64,000 bases of DNA. It comes from Rana temporaria (lineage: Eukaryota > Chordata > Amphibia > Anura > Ranidae). Where the stretch lies: contig NC_053492.1 in the NCBI RefSeq assembly GCF_905171775.1, positions 182,688,778 through 182,752,777 on the forward strand, written 5' to 3'. Shown here one piece after another: positions 11,814-23,828 of this stretch (position 1 is its first letter; every line of letters starts with the position of its first letter). The notes beneath the pieces are model-generated. The model searched no databases, had not been told where the DNA came from, and worked only from the letters and a program-made list of their open reading frames with translations. A program made the position numbers and the translations under genes.

Positions 11814-12814
11814 CCACTTGCCGACCGCCGCATGTATATGTACGTCCACAGAATGGCACGTACAGGCAGATGGGCGTACATGTACGTCCCCGCCTTTCCG
11901 CGGGTCGGGGGTCCGATCAGGACCCCCCCGCTACATGTGGCGGTCGGATACCCGCGGGGAGCGATCCGGGACAACGGCGCGGCTATTCGTTTATAGCCGC
12001 TCCGTCGCGATCGCTCCCCGGAGCTGAAGAACAAGGAAGAGCCGTATGTAAACACGGCTTCCCCGTGCTTCACTGTGGCGGCTGCATCGATCGAGTGATC
12101 CCTTTTATAGGGAGACTCGATCGATGACATCAGTCCTACAGCCACACCCCCCTACAGCTGTAAACACACACTAGGTGAACACTAACTCCTACAGCGCCAC
12201 CTGTGGTTAACTCCCAAACTGCAACTGTCATTTTCACAATAAACAATGCAATTTAAATGCATGTTTTGCTGTGAAAATGACAATGGTCCCAAAAATGTGT
12301 CAAAATTGTCCGAAGGGTCCGCCATAATGTCGCAGTCACGAAAAAAATCGCTGATCGCCGCCATTAGTAGTAAAAAAAAAAAAAAATTATAAAAATGCAA
12401 TAAAACTATCCCCTATTTTGTAAATGTAAACGCTATAAATTTTGCGCAAACCAATCGATAAACGCTTATTGCGATTTTTTTTACCAAAAATAGGTAGAAG
12501 AATACGTATCGGCCTAAACTGAGGAAAAAAAAATGTATATATGTTTTTGGGGGATATTTATTATAGCAAAAAGTAAAAAATATTGAATTTTTTTCAAAAT
12601 TGTCGCTCTATTTTTGTTTATAGCGCAAAAAATAAAAACTGCAGAGGTGATCAAATACCACCAAAAGAAAGCTCAATTTGTGGGGAAAAAAGGACACCAA
12701 TTTTGTTTGGGAGCCATGTCGCACGACCGCGCAATTGTCTGTTAAAGCGACGCAGTGCCGAATCGCAAAACCTGGCCTGGGCATTTAGCTGCCTAAAGGT
12801 CCGGGCTTAAGTGG
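11814..12814. mobile_element. 1001-bp TTAA-flanked element inside Tc1
   Basis: Begins CCACTTGCCGACC and ends GGGCTTAAGTGG, flanked by TTAA (11810-11813, 12815-12818). Removing it and one TTAA restores a continuous Tc1 transposase reading (…SRKPF / IKDIH…). A TTAA target fits piggyBac or Kolobok superfamilies; no transposase is encoded. Confidence 0.85.
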
Positions 12815-13177
12815 TTAAGAAATGGCTTTCTGCTTGCCACTCTTCCATAAAGGCCAGATTTGTGCAGTATACGACTGATTGTTGTCCCATGGACAGAGTC
12901 TCCCACCTCAGCTGTAGATCTCTGCAGTTCATCCAGAGTGATCATGGGCCTCTTGGCTGCATCTCTGATCAGTCTTCTCCTTGTATGAGCTGAAAGTTTA
13001 GAGGGACGGCCAGGTCTTCGTAGATTTGCAGTGGTCTGATACTCCTTCCATTTCAATATTATCGCTTGCACAGTGCTCCTTGGGATGTTTTTTTTTTTTT
13101 TTTTTTTTTTTTATTGAAGATTTTAAAAACATAACAAAATATACATTTCTTGGCACAACACCAAGCATACCTAACGG

Positions 13178-14196
13178 CAGGGGCAGACCGACCATTGAGG
13201 CTCTCGGGCACTGCCCGAGGGCCCCATGCCACTAGGGGGCCCCATCAGGGTTGCCAGGCTCAGTAAAACCAGGGACAGTATGTAAAAATCTGTGGGCCAG
13301 ATTCACATACATTTCCGCTACGCAGCGGCGGCGTAACGTAATCCATTTACGTTACACCGCCACAAGTTTGCAGCGTAAGTGCCTGATTCACAAAGCACTT
13401 ACCTGTAAACTTGCGGCAGTGTAACGTAAATGCGCTCGGCACAAGCCCGCCCAATTCAAATGGGGCGGGCACCATTTAAATTAGGCGCGTTCCCGCGCCG
13501 AGCGTACTGCGCATGCTCCGTCGGGTAAATTACCCGACGTGCATTGCGCTAAATGACGTCGCAAGGACGTCATTGGTTTCGGCGTTAATGTAAATGGCGT
13601 CCAGCGCCATTCACGGACTACTTACGCAAACGACGTGATGTTTTAAATTTTGACGCGGCAACGACAGCCATACTTAACATGGCTTAGAACACCTAGGGCT
13701 CAGCCCTAATTTTACGATGCGTATCTCGACGGAAACGACGTAAAGTTAGAGCGACGGGTAACGCGGACGTTCGGGGATCGCCGTAACTAGTCATTTGCAT
13801 ATTCTACGCCGACCGCAATGGCCTCGCCACCTAGCGGCCGGCATAGAATTGCATCCTAAGATCCGACAGTGTAAGTCAATTACACCTGTCGGATCTTAGG
13901 GCTAGCTATGCGTAACTGATTCTATGAATCAGTCGCATAGTTAGGACGGGCGGATCACAGAGATACGACGGCGTATCAGGAGATACGCCGTCGTATCTCT
14001 TTTGTGAATCTGGCCCTGTGTTTTTTTTACATCTGTCCCTGATATGTACGAAACCGACATGCTTTTGATGTGAAAATCCCGAGATATTAGCTGCCACGTC
14101 TCTGCACTACCTCCTGGCATGGTGGCCATCTGTAAGCCCGGGGGCCCTATAATCTTCTTTTGCCCGGGGGCCCCATGAGTTGTCAGACCACCCCTG
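13178..14196. mobile_element. hAT element inside the retroelement
   Basis: Ends CAGGGGCAGACCGACC and GTCAGACCACCCCTG, flanked by CCTAACGG on both sides (13170-13177, 14197-14204). A relative lies at 53804-54172 in reverse orientation, sharing the CAACCCTGATGGGGCCCCC segment. Non-coding. Confidence 0.88.
13294..14016. mobile_element. Palindromic CpG-rich MITE (family P), TSD TGT, innermost of the nest
   Basis: Begins GGGCCAGATTCACATAC and ends TTTGTGAATCTGGCCC with TGT on both sides (13291-13293, 14017-14019). Sits inside the hAT at 13178-14196. Very similar internally to 3391-4096 but inverted (TACTTAACATGGC vs GTTAAGTATGGCC). Confidence 0.88.
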
Positions 14197-15736
14197 CCTA
14201 ACGGTCAACATGACCGGTTACATACTAGCATAGAACCCTTGCCATCGCAGATAGCAGTCATAACAACTTAAACCCCATCCCTCCTCCCCCCCTCCTTGGG
14301 ATGTTTAAAGCTTGGGAAATCTTTTTGTATCCAAATCCGGCTTTAAACTTCTCCACAACAGTATCTCGGACCTGCCTGGTGTGTTCCTTGTTCTTCATGA
14401 TGCTCTCTGCGCTTTAAACGGACCTCTGAGACTATCACAGTGCAGGTGCATTTATATGGAGACTTGATTACACACAGGTGGATTCTATTTATCATCATTA
14501 GTCATTTAGGTCAACATTGGATCATTCAGAGATCCTCACTGAACTTCTGGAGAGAGTTTGCTGCACTGAAAGTAAAGGGGCTGAATAATTTTGCTCGCCC
14601 AATTTTTCAGTTTTTTATTTCTTAAAAAAGTTTGAAATATCCAATAAATTTCGTTCCACTTCATGATTGTGTCCCACTTGTTGATTCTTCAAAAAAAATT
14701 ACAGTTTTATATCTTTATGTTTGAAGCTTGAAATGTGGCAAAAGGTCGCAAAGTTCAAGGGGGCCGAATACTTTCGCAAGGCACTGTATGCTTAAATACA
14801 ATATTTTGAAATCCGACGGACTGTTTACATGTTACATGTGAAAATCAGACGTGTTCTGTCACATCAGCAACCATGTAAGGTCAGCAGGTTTTCTGCTGCT
14901 TTTAAAATTTAACATGTAAACAGTCCGTCGGATTTCCAAATACTGTATTTGGGCAAATAAGCTCAGTTTTGTGTTGAAAATAACTGTGAAATCTAAAACT
15001 CCGGTGGGTGTAACAAGATGTCCACTTGCCCCCTTCTCACTCTATCATTACTGTGCATTAGTGTGGGGTGTAGCTAGATGGCGGCGACAGAACGTCACTT
15101 CCGGTGATAGGGAGCGGAATGTGACACTACAGGTGTTTGGTCAGATATGACGACCTGTCAAAATTGGTAAGGGAAGTGACGTTCTGTCGTCACCATCTTG
15201 CTACACCCTGCACTCCTCCATAGTATGAATACTCTGAGAAGGGGAAAGCGGACATCTTGTTACACCAATTCTGACGGGTCGCCAAATCTGACGAATGACC
15301 GGCTACCGTGGCTAACAGAATCCACAGAGTTGCTTCACTCCAAGGGTTCTGCCGCAGGTGCTCAGATCCACTTACCGTATTCTGATCTCATATGGACTTT
15401 TATGAACTTATACAGAGACTTTGGTTCTAATGCCCCTCCAGCGCCATTTGATTGCTTGGTGATTAATGAGCCACAGTGAATGTACTAATGTTGCTGTGTT
15501 CCTGGCCACCTCTGCACTAATCGGGAAAGAACCTGTCTAAACTCTGCACCTCCTACGGGGGTAGTGCTGCGTTTATACTATGTGTATAGTTTTTATTTAT
15601 TAAGTGTGTACCTAGGCAAAGCCATATTTGCTTATTACATAGGCAGGTTTTGCTTCCTGTTTCACTTCTTGCCTGGCAATGCTACACAATTGCTTTGCTC
15701 AACTGAACAGACTTTGTGGATGACATCTTGACTTAA

Positions 15737-16229
15737 AGGGGTTGTAAAGACAAAAACATTTTCCTCTTAAATTAAAGTCTGACAGTAGCTGATAAAGTAA
15801 AAAGTAATGTTTTGCATTATAACTAGTTTGATACCTGTTGAAATCTAGCTGTTTTATTCACCTCCATCACTCCTGAATCATTATTCTCACTGACTTCCTG
15901 GTTTGCGGTGCGCATTCATTCTTGCTACATCACGGCCTAATGGGAACTACAGTTCCCATTAGGCTTAGCCTCCATGCCTGTGAGGGATAAGAGAGCATCT
16001 TCACACAGGGCTGTAGTCATAGGGAGGGGGTGAGCACATTCTGCTTTCCACCATGCAAAACGGCTCAGATGCTGGTGGAAAGCAAGAAGAGGAGAGACAG
16101 GAAATGGCATTTTCAAACCTGAATTACTGTATTTTGGAGGTCAAAAGGAAAAACGAGGTAAGTGATATGTAAGTGCTCTAGCTTACAGCAATCAATTGAT
16201 CTAATAAAAAACGAACCTTTAGTGTTCCT
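15737..16229. mobile_element. Probable TTAA-flanked MITE
   Basis: Flanked by TTAA at 15733-15736 and 16230-16233. Ends AGGGGTTGTAAAGACAAA and GAACCTTTAGTGTTCCT are weak inverted repeats. The central part contains TGGGAACTACAGTTCCCATTA, a local hairpin. Confidence 0.5.
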
Positions 16230-16233
16230 TTAA

Positions 16234-17211
16234 CTGCATAGATCTACAAAGGTAAACACAGTAATGTAAACAATTGCTACATAAGCATCTGCTATTATTT
16301 TCCCTACTCTGCATAATGAAATGGAAGCAAGTGTGTAGATTCTCTTACATAAGGGAAACCAAAATGATCAGTGGAAAAAGCCAATAAAACCAGTTGGCAG
16401 AGTCCTGAGAATGAGAGTTAAGACTATCTGCTGCTAGCCATCAATATGATTATTCCCTGCTGTATCCAACATCAGTGATAAGCCATTATCCCATTTATTG
16501 TAACTCTAGAACTCATGGCATATTAAAATATTAAGGAACTAAATTCCACCCTTTATCGTTGTATAGCTGGAAGGATAAGGCTAATGACCACAGTTGTATA
16601 TAAGAGGTCAGAAATGCCTTTAGGTGCCAAAAATTTAGACAGCATATCAATAACAGATTACAAGGAAATCAGTAACCTGAATGGCTTCTGGGGTTCCAGA
16701 ATAGCTACTTAGGCTCTCTTTTGCTCCTCCATATTGGTTCTTTAAAGTCCAACTCTGGACAATATTCTTTGTTTTTTTTATTTAATTGGGCCTTCATGCA
16801 GGCTACAAAAAAAAGAAACTCAAGCTGCAGTTCTCAATCTGAAGCAATCCCCTATGTATTTCACCACAACATATCCTCATTCTTCACAGGGCATCATTTA
16901 ACCTAGAAGACTGATGATATGCTATGGAAGAATGGACTTCATGGCCCTACTCAGCCAGGGGAATCACCACAAAGCAGCACTGATATCATCATGTAAGGCA
17001 AATAATGTTCTGTATTAGAGTATTCCCTAAACAAAATAAGCGTTATAGTCTGCTTATGTTGAGCATTGGAACACATTTTTTTATTTTGTTTTACTTCTAA
17101 ATATAATATCTTTTAACATAAGCTGGATTTTGCTAGAGATAAAGGAAAACTGATCAGGTAGTGCAGCTTTATAAAGAAAGACATGGACTCCCACAATCCC
17201 AAGAGGCATAC
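16234..17211. other. Intron sequence, no gene recognised
   Basis: AT-rich sequence just downstream (in gene direction) of exon 2. Nothing beyond short A runs is recognisable. Confidence 0.35.
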
Positions 17212-17594
17212 CTTTGCATCTTTGTCTTGCATTACTGTTGTTGAATTATCCAGTTCAAGTGCCAGACCCATGTCTGCAATTATACATGTCACGTTATTAG
17301 CATCTTTCACTTTGTACTCTCTCCTTATTGGTGGTGAAGGCTTTGTTGGTAGAATTGGCGACGTAGTATGTGCTGTTGTTGGATGTGTTGTGGTATTGGT
17401 GGGTGCATGCGAGGTCGTATTTGAAGGTGTGTGTGTTGTGTTTGAGGTTGTATGTGGTGTTGAGTGTGTTGTGGTGTTTGAGGTTACATGTGGTGTTGAG
17501 TGTGTTGTACTGGAAGACATGTGAGATGTAGAAGACATATTTATTGTGCTGCTGGACGATTCTGATGCCTTAGAAGTTGTTGACTGAACTGTTC
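17212..17594 (-). CDS. Exon 2 of mucin-LAMP gene: Thr/Ser/Pro stalk and start of LAMP domain
   Basis: The acceptor is a T-rich tract ending TTTTAG|GAAC and the donor is GCAAAG|GTATGC. The exon is 383 bp: two bases finish the split Gly codon, then 127 codons, leaving in phase 0. It first encodes a mucin-like stalk of repeated HSTPH, TSNTT and THPTT units, rich in Thr/Ser/Pro and in N-glycosylation sequons (NTT). It then enters the LAMP luminal fold: EYKVKDANNVTCIIADMGLALEL, broken here as EYKVKDANNVTC then IIADMGLALEL, which matches the family pattern of Tyr-x-Val, a first Cys, then Ala-x-Met-Gly-Leu. A stalk directly after the signal peptide, with no preceding LAMP domain, fits CD68 or LAMP3 rather than LAMP1/2. 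These are lysosomal/endosomal type I membrane glycoproteins of macrophages and dendritic cells. Confidence 0.85.
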
Positions 17595-17931
17595 CTAAAA
17601 AAAAAAGGCAAGAAAAATAATGTTAAATATTAAACATGTAGATACAAATAATATCATATAAAAAGTCAGTCAAAATGAAAAAAATATATATATACATATA
17701 GAGGAAAAATATGATGTAAAGCCAGGCCTCATGTACTTAAATGATACCCAACTCTTATGGGCCCACCAACAGTTCTGTACAATATGAATACATATAACTA
17801 GTTTGTTTGTTTTCAAATGAAAGGAGGTGGAAAATATGTTTTTTTGTATTCTTTCTTAGCACTTCTAGTTCCTGTGTTGCAGGCTGAGCTCATAAAGTTT
17901 CAGCATCATATATATTATTTTAAGTAACAAA

Positions 17932-18312
17932 TGATGCATTATTACAATGAACTTTGGGACCCCTCTGCCCCACCCCTATTATGTTTTAGATGTGATATAG
18001 CCTTCAAATTATGCATTATTACAACGTTATGGGGCCCTTCTGCCCCACCCCTTATTATGTTTTAGATGTGATATAGCCTTCAAATGATGCATTATTACAA
18101 GGAATTATGGGACCCCTCTGCCCCACCCCTTGTTATGTTTTAGATGTGATATAGCCTTCAAATGATGCATTATTACAAGAAACTGTGGGGCCCCTCTGCC
18201 TCATCCTTTATTACGTTTTAGATGTGATATAGCCTTCAAATGGTGCATTATTACAAGGAACTATGGGGCCCCTCGACCCCACCGCTTATTACGTTGTAGG
18301 TGTGATATAGCC
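17932..18312. repeat. Tandem repeat, 77-78 bp x about 4.9
   Basis: The word ATGCATTATTACAA, with minor changes, recurs at about 17934, 18011, 18087, 18165 and 18243, each followed by GGG(A/G)CCCCTCTGCCCCACCCCT and GTTTTAGATGTGATATAGCC. Spacing 76-78 bp. Copies differ by several substitutions, so it is not very recent. Confidence 0.85.
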
Positions 18313-18599
18313 TTTTTTTGTTTATTAACTGTTTATGCAAATTTTAAAATGTTATTTCCAGTTAATTCATGCACCAGTGCATCTAAGTAACCAATTGTCA
18401 GGGTCATTAGAAATAAAAACTTGAGCGTTAAAAACAAAACAAATACCGTATATAATAAGGGAGAGCAAAAAAAAAGATGTGCAAATGAAAGGTCAGAAAG
18501 AAATTACGATACGAAGGGTGGAGAGTAAGGGAATAGGAATCCCAGTTTAAAATTATAGTAAAACCTTGGATTGCGAGCCTAATTTGTTCCGGAAACATG

Positions 18600-19045
18600 C
18601 TCGGCGTATAGTTACCCCTGCTATATGAGGCGTATCTATGTTAAGTATGGCCGTCGTTCCCGCGTTGAGTTTTGAAAATTTTACGTCGTTTGCGTAAGTC
18701 GCTCGCGAATAGGGCTGGACGTAATTTACGTTCACGTCGAAAGCAATGACGATTTGCGTCGGAATTTCGAGCATGCGCACTGGGATTTTTTCACGAACGG
18801 CGCATGCGCCGCTCGTAAAAAACGTCAAATATGCGGGGTCACAGTTAATATACATAAAACACGCCCACATCATCCACATTTGAATTAGGCGGGCTTACGC
18901 TGACACAGATACTTTACGCCGCCGTAACTAAGGGCGCAAGTTCTTTCTAAATACAGAACTTGCGCCCTAAACTACGGCGGCGTAACGTATCTGAGATACG
19001 TTACGCCGGGCGGACAGATAGACGATTCTATCTGAATCTACCCCA
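18600..19045. mobile_element. Relic of palindromic MITE family P
   Basis: GTTAAGTATGGCCGTCGTTC and CGTCGTTTGCGTAAGTCG match the element at 3391-4096, and the right end reads CTGAATCTACCCC. The left terminus is replaced by unrelated repeat sequence (TTGGATTGCGAGCC ... GTTCCGGAAACATGC), so this copy is truncated. Confidence 0.65.
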
Positions 19046-19725
19046 CTGTTTTTTTCTGATTGAACTATGTTCTTAGAATTGTTGCCCGCAAGATCTTGGC
19101 AAAATTCTTCCCGCCCAGAAACCCCATTGGTAGAATGTCTGAAAGTTGGTGGCAACACGAGTCTGAAAGTGCAGACAAAAATAAAAAGTGACAGTGACAA
19201 AAAAATATATGTATATAAAAGCTCTGTACATATCAAATCATTACTTTTTAGTAATCTTTAGCCCATTTGATGGAGTAACCAGTGATTGATTTTTTTTAGG
19301 ATGTAATTGTGTCTCATATTGTGAAAGAGAACATGCTGAGTCCTACTTCTACTTCCATTAAAAGTGAAGAAAGATTCCAAAATAAGGAAGTATCCATATG
19401 AGGAAATATAGTTTAGCAAGTTCCCCTGTCACATGTGGATGAGACAATGTCACTTATACTGGCAGATCACAGTATAAAATAGGCTACACAAAGAGAATGG
19501 TATACCAGATAATGACACACAGAATAGTACTCTACTGATCATATGACCAGCGCAATAACAATTATCTAGTTTGAAGACATGTGATACAGCCAACCTTTGT
19601 AATTACAGCATTGTAAATATAAATGCAACATGAAGCAAGCACGTGCTAAAATATCTTTAGACTCCAGAATAATATTTGTTATCATTATTATGAATTTATA
19701 TTGTACACATTTAACAATAAGTGTA

Positions 19726-21300
19726 ACCATACCTCCTAACAGTCTCAAGAATTTAACACAATCCCTGAAAGCCTCACTGACACCAATGTCTCCGTACTCC
19801 CCCACAAAGCACTGGTGCCACACACTAAACACAGTGCCCCCCTCCTTCGCTATCAAAAACCATTGCCCCCTTTTTCCCCACCACTAAACATCATTGTGCT
19901 CTTCTCCTCTCAGTGAGCACCAATGGCTACCACTACTGAGCATCAATGACACCCCCCCCCCCACCCCCAAGCGTATTTTTCTTTCTGTTGGCCACTGATG
20001 CCAGGCATTGTTTTTCATCCCACTGACCACCAACGTGGGCCATTTATTCCTCTTGCTGACCACAAATGTTTTCTCCCTCTGACCCTCCCTCCCTCTTCAC
20101 ATCTATGCGTTTGCAATCGATGCGTTTTTCAGCCACGTTTTGCATTGAGTTTTTAAACCCATGTTATTTTATGTGTTTTTGCATGCATTTTTCATGCATT
20201 TTTTTGGTGTTCCCTTTAAAAACACTGTATATAGCTGGTTGCTAAGGAGCAGGCTGGTACTGACAGCTGAGTTAAAAAACAAAAATTACCAGCATAAATA
20301 AAAAAAATTCATGCAAGAATGTAAAAAAACGTGGGGTTCCCCCAAAATCCATACCAGACCCTTATCGGAGCATGCAGCCTGGCGGGTCAGGAAAGGGAGG
20401 GGACAAGTGAGCACCCCCCCAGCTGAACCACATGCCCTCAACATAGGGGGGTGCTTTGGTGCAGGGGGGCTCTGCATAATACCCCATTTTTACCGCCCCA
20501 TGTTGAGGGCATGTGGCCTGGTATGGTTCAGGCACTCATCCTCTCCCTTTTCTGACCTGTCAGGCTGCATGCTAAGATAAGGATCTGGTATGGATTTGGG
20601 GGGGGGGCACGAGCCATCTTTTTAAAATATTATGATGTGGGGTTCTGCTACAAATCCATACCAGACCCAAGGGGCCTGGTATGGATTTGGGGGGGACCCC
20701 ACACCGTTTCTTTTCACAAATTTTTTAACTGGCAATTCTTTTATTTACATTCAGCTGCCAGTGGGAAAAAACGGTGAGGAAAAAACCCTGCTCCCCATGA
20801 AGGTCTTAAATAGCTATCGACCAATGCATGCCAGGCCGCCAACGTCATAGGGGGGTAGTGTCACCAGGTGACTTTGCCGGGGGGGCTCCACCCCATAGCT
20901 ATTTAGGAAATTTCTCACGGTAAGACAGGCAGACCATGGTAGTGTTCGTGGTGAGCAGAGCTTTTTTGTTCTTTGTTTTTCGGGTCCGGAGGTGGCGTCT
21001 CACCGTGATTGACGACGGATCTACATCGGGAGACATTGGGAGGCATTTTGCCTCCCACTGACCACCAATGCTGATCATTTTTTACTGCAGACCGCTGACG
21101 TAGAGCGTTTTGCCTTCTCCCCATCACCAATGATTACATTTTTTTCCTTCCCCTGATCATCAACACTGGGCAGTGTCTATTCCCTCTGACCACTGATACC
21201 AGACATATTTCCTCCCTGTTACCATCAATGCTGGGCATTTTTATCTCCTTCTGACCACTGACACCAGTCATTTTTTCCTCCCACTGACCACAGATTTTGC
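19726..21300. repeat. Degenerate minisatellite split by an insertion
   Basis: Units of roughly 40 bp built on CTGACCACCAATG...GGGCATTTTT occur at about 19770-20100 and resume at 21030-21300. The interval between (20100-21030) is unrelated and contains inverted copies of AAATCCATACCAGACCC (20345, 20655) and GGCCTGGTATGGATTTGG (20680), a separate repeat. Confidence 0.55.
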
Positions 21301-22139
21301 TGAGCAATATAAGAGCACTATGACACACATTGTCATAGTTGCACTGTGTACATAGTGCTATACATTACATACTCTTGGCCAAAGTGTTTATGGCTGCTAA
21401 GTAGTTTCTGGCTATTTTATGACCATATTCTGTTTGATCTTTCAAAGTAGATACTTTAAGTTTATGTGTGTCTGTGAACTTCTTGCTTAATATATTAACA
21501 TTTTTGGGTACAAGGACTGTGGAATATGTGGGCATTGTATACTGCAATATGTCTCAGACCATATTTAACCATGTCCCTTTAAGTCACCCAATATTTAGAA
21601 GAATGTAGCCACGGCTATCTTTCACTGTGGCATGCTGCATGTTTTTTCCTTTGCAGGGTGTCCAAGCTTCTGATGTATGAAGGTGTAATATAAAAGTCTA
21701 TATCCAGGTTACACGAATAGCAGTAGATAAAAATTAATTATCTAATTTATCTGCAGAAAAAATACATTGCAACTCATACATTGCCGCAACAGGTTCCTTT
21801 AAATCAGAGAGGCTATGGAGCACTTAGCTACCTTCCATGTGCTGTCCCATCACCCCTGCAGGCTGAGGGGAAAAAAATCGAACAGATTCCTCCATCCATG
21901 CTAAACAGCGCAGATGGATAAGTCTCTTGTTGCGGCTATTGTATTTTGACAGCCAGCTGTTAAAATACCTGAACAGAGGCTGCATCTGATTGTTCAGCTG
22001 ATAACTTTTTGCCTGCTGGGCGGGAGGAGGAGGAGAGCACCACTTTGAGAGCAAATTTTGACTAGTTCATCAGGAACTAGCTAAGATTTGTTCTATGTAT
22101 GGCCAGCATAAAGTGGATGTAAAGCCTCAAGGTTTTTCA
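21301..22139. other. Intron sequence, no gene recognised
   Basis: No splice-bounded coding segment in LAMP frame seen. Contains old repeat sequence without clear termini. Confidence 0.3.
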
Positions 22140-22147
22140 CCTTAAGG

Positions 22148-22862
22148 CAGTGCTTTAACTGGGCCGGAAAGCGGCGGTACTCAGTACCGCCACTTCCAAA
22201 AATGGCCCTGGAGAGTACCAGCACCTCTCCGTGCGCCCAGTACGTGGGTTTCCCGTACCGGAACGCAGCCCCAGGCACGGGCGTAGGAACCGGGGGGGAC
22301 GCATCCCCCCCCAGGAAATAATGCGGGGGGGACGGGTATGGTAAAATCCCCCCCAGATGTGACAGCGCAGTCACTAAACTGTATGCCCGCTGGCGCCGGC
22401 TCACTGGCTGCCACGTGCGCTCCTGGCTGGCTCCCGTTCCTCCTGTGCGTCTCCTCTCCCCCCCATGGAGGATTGATTTGGTTCAATCCACCGACGTGCG
22501 CCGCGTGACGTCACGCCGGCGGCCGGAGGTGAGAGGGGAGGAGGGAGCGAGAGTGACTGTCGGCGCCAGTCAGAGAACAAGTCGTGACTCACGAGGAGCC
22601 TGCTGCTGCGCCTGGGCCTGGCCTGCCTTACTGTATACAGTAAAAACTCTGCAAAAAGTAAGAAAGTATTGTGTATTGGGGAGGGGGGGGGGGGGTGTTG
22701 GACTGAGCTGAGGACCTCAATGTTTTTTTTTTTTTTCTTTAGTCAGAGAAGGCAAGCTCAAAATAACAAACATTTTCAGGGATGTAGTCTCATGTTCAGT
22801 ATTGGGGGGGCACCGGCGCCTAATAGAGTACCGGCACCTCTTTTGGCCCACTTAAAGCACTT
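22148..22862. mobile_element. hAT element with palindromic 8-bp TSD
   Basis: Ends CAGTGCTTTAACTGGGCC and GGCCCACTTAAAGCACTT; CCTTAAGG on both sides (22140-22147, 22863-22870). GC-rich interior; no transposase. It is inserted into an older repeat whose halves (AAGGTTTTTCA / CATTCTGTACATTAAAGG) flank it. Confidence 0.85.
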
Positions 22863-23828
22863 CCTTAAGGCATTCTGTACATTAAAGGAGCTGTAAAACC
22901 ATTGGCTCATGCTTCTGGCAATCAAAGTCAGTTAGCCATTTAGGAGAATGAGAGGGGGTGGGGCAAAATCACAGCTCAGTATCTGAATGGACACACAGAA
23001 ATGCAACTCGGCTCAGATTCCCCCATAGCAAGCTGCTTGCTGTGGGGGCCTGTGACAGGAGGGAGGGACTAGGAGAAGCGAGAGACCCAAGAGGGGGATA
23101 CGGGCTGCTCTGTGCATATCTACTGCACAGAGCAGGTATGTATAACATGATTGTTATTTTTATGGGAAAAAAAAGAGTGGGCTCGGAGCACTGCGCCCTG
23201 AGCCTACCCAGTTGTGTGACAGTAGCGAATTAATATATGCTATTGTCTTCCTGATTCTCCTCCCGGACAATCAGGAAGCGTGTCTCAAGACACACTTCCT
23301 GTTCAGCCGGGAGGCGAAGCAATGGCACTGGCTCTTCCTTCCCCCTGTCTCCTAAAGTAAGGTCCATCTCACACAGCCTTCTCATTCGGGGAGGGGGGGG
23401 TTCTATTTTCCCAAAATATTTAGCACCGGCCGCCACTGTATTGGGCCAATGGATAGGCCCAATATCTTCCAGGAAGTCATGGCTTTTTCTCCACTGGAGA
23501 AAAGGATGAAGATGAGGAATGAGTGAAAGGTATATACTCCCTACATTTTCTCCTTTTAAGTGAAATTACTACTTTGTCCTGAATGGGCGAGTTAAAGGGT
23601 TGCGTTAATATACTGTTGTCACATGGAAGCAAATTTTATTGTTAGTTTGATTTTACATCATTTCACATTTAGTGCAAATTTACCCATGTATTGCAGAGCA
23701 GCCAGAGCGATTCAATGCTCTAACCACTGCGTTGCTGGCTGGCTAGGAGGCAATGTGGTGCACGATTCAGCACACCATTCCTTTTTTTTGTTTTGTACCA
23801 GCCTTATTTGAAGTGTACAAAATGTATA

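Larger units (their letters stand above)
13091..14291 (-). mobile_element. 5'-truncated poly(A) retroelement inside Tc1
   Basis: A 22-base T run at the left edge (poly(A) on the minus strand) and a 15-bp direct duplication CTCCTTGGGATGTTT on both sides (13076-13090, 14292-14306) show target-primed insertion. Without its own insertion it is only about 175 bp, so probably the 3' end of a LINE (AAATCTTCAATAAA before the tail) or a SINE. Confidence 0.8.
11152..14398 (-). pseudogene. Tc1 transposase, broken into three pieces
   Basis: The start is ATG 14398-14396 (MKNKEHTRQVRDTVVEKF, a Tc1 N-terminus). The coding sequence continues at about 13075-12819 (second HTH with GRPSKLS) and 11809-11152 (catalytic domain). 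Visible catalytic elements: WSDETK (first Asp), QQDNDPKH (second Asp) and NPIENLWKE (Glu), i.e. DD34E. It is broken by the retroelement at 13091-14291 and the TTAA element at 11814-12814. The C-terminal tail is also out of frame or diverged (ends ...WRYKVLS). Not functional as it stands. Confidence 0.9.
10938..14786 (-). mobile_element. Tc1/mariner transposon, interrupted by nested elements
   Basis: Ends CAGTGCCTTGCGAAAGTA and TACTTTCGCAAGGCACTG are inverted repeats directly flanked by TA (10936-10937, 14787-14788), the Tc1 target. The TIRs extend about 200 bp, matching AAGTTTGAAATATCCAATAA near both ends. Without its insertions (1001 bp and 1201 bp plus duplications) it would be about 1.63 kb, normal for Tc1. 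It carries one transposase gene on the minus strand. Confidence 0.93.
10795..15085. repeat. Inverted-repeat element hosting the Tc1 insertion
   Basis: The segment 10795-10935 (CTTGCTACACCCCACACCAT ... AAAACTGAGTTTA) reappears inverted at about 14960-15085 (AGCTCAGTTTTGTGTTG ... GGGTGTAGCTAGATGG). The two arms share the run TGTAACAAGATGTCC/GGACATCTTGTTACA. The Tc1 at 10938-14786 sits beside the left arm, so the host unit was a palindromic element with a few hundred base spacer. Outer ends not resolved. Confidence 0.6.

Noticed and set aside
11693..12127. 144-codon plus-strand frame
   Set aside because: It crosses the junction between Tc1 antisense and the inserted TTAA element, so it cannot be an ancestral gene.
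17183..17524. 113-codon plus-strand Val/Cys-rich frame
   Set aside because: It is the antisense of the Thr/Ser/Pro mucin exon, whose splice sites and LAMP content support the minus strand.
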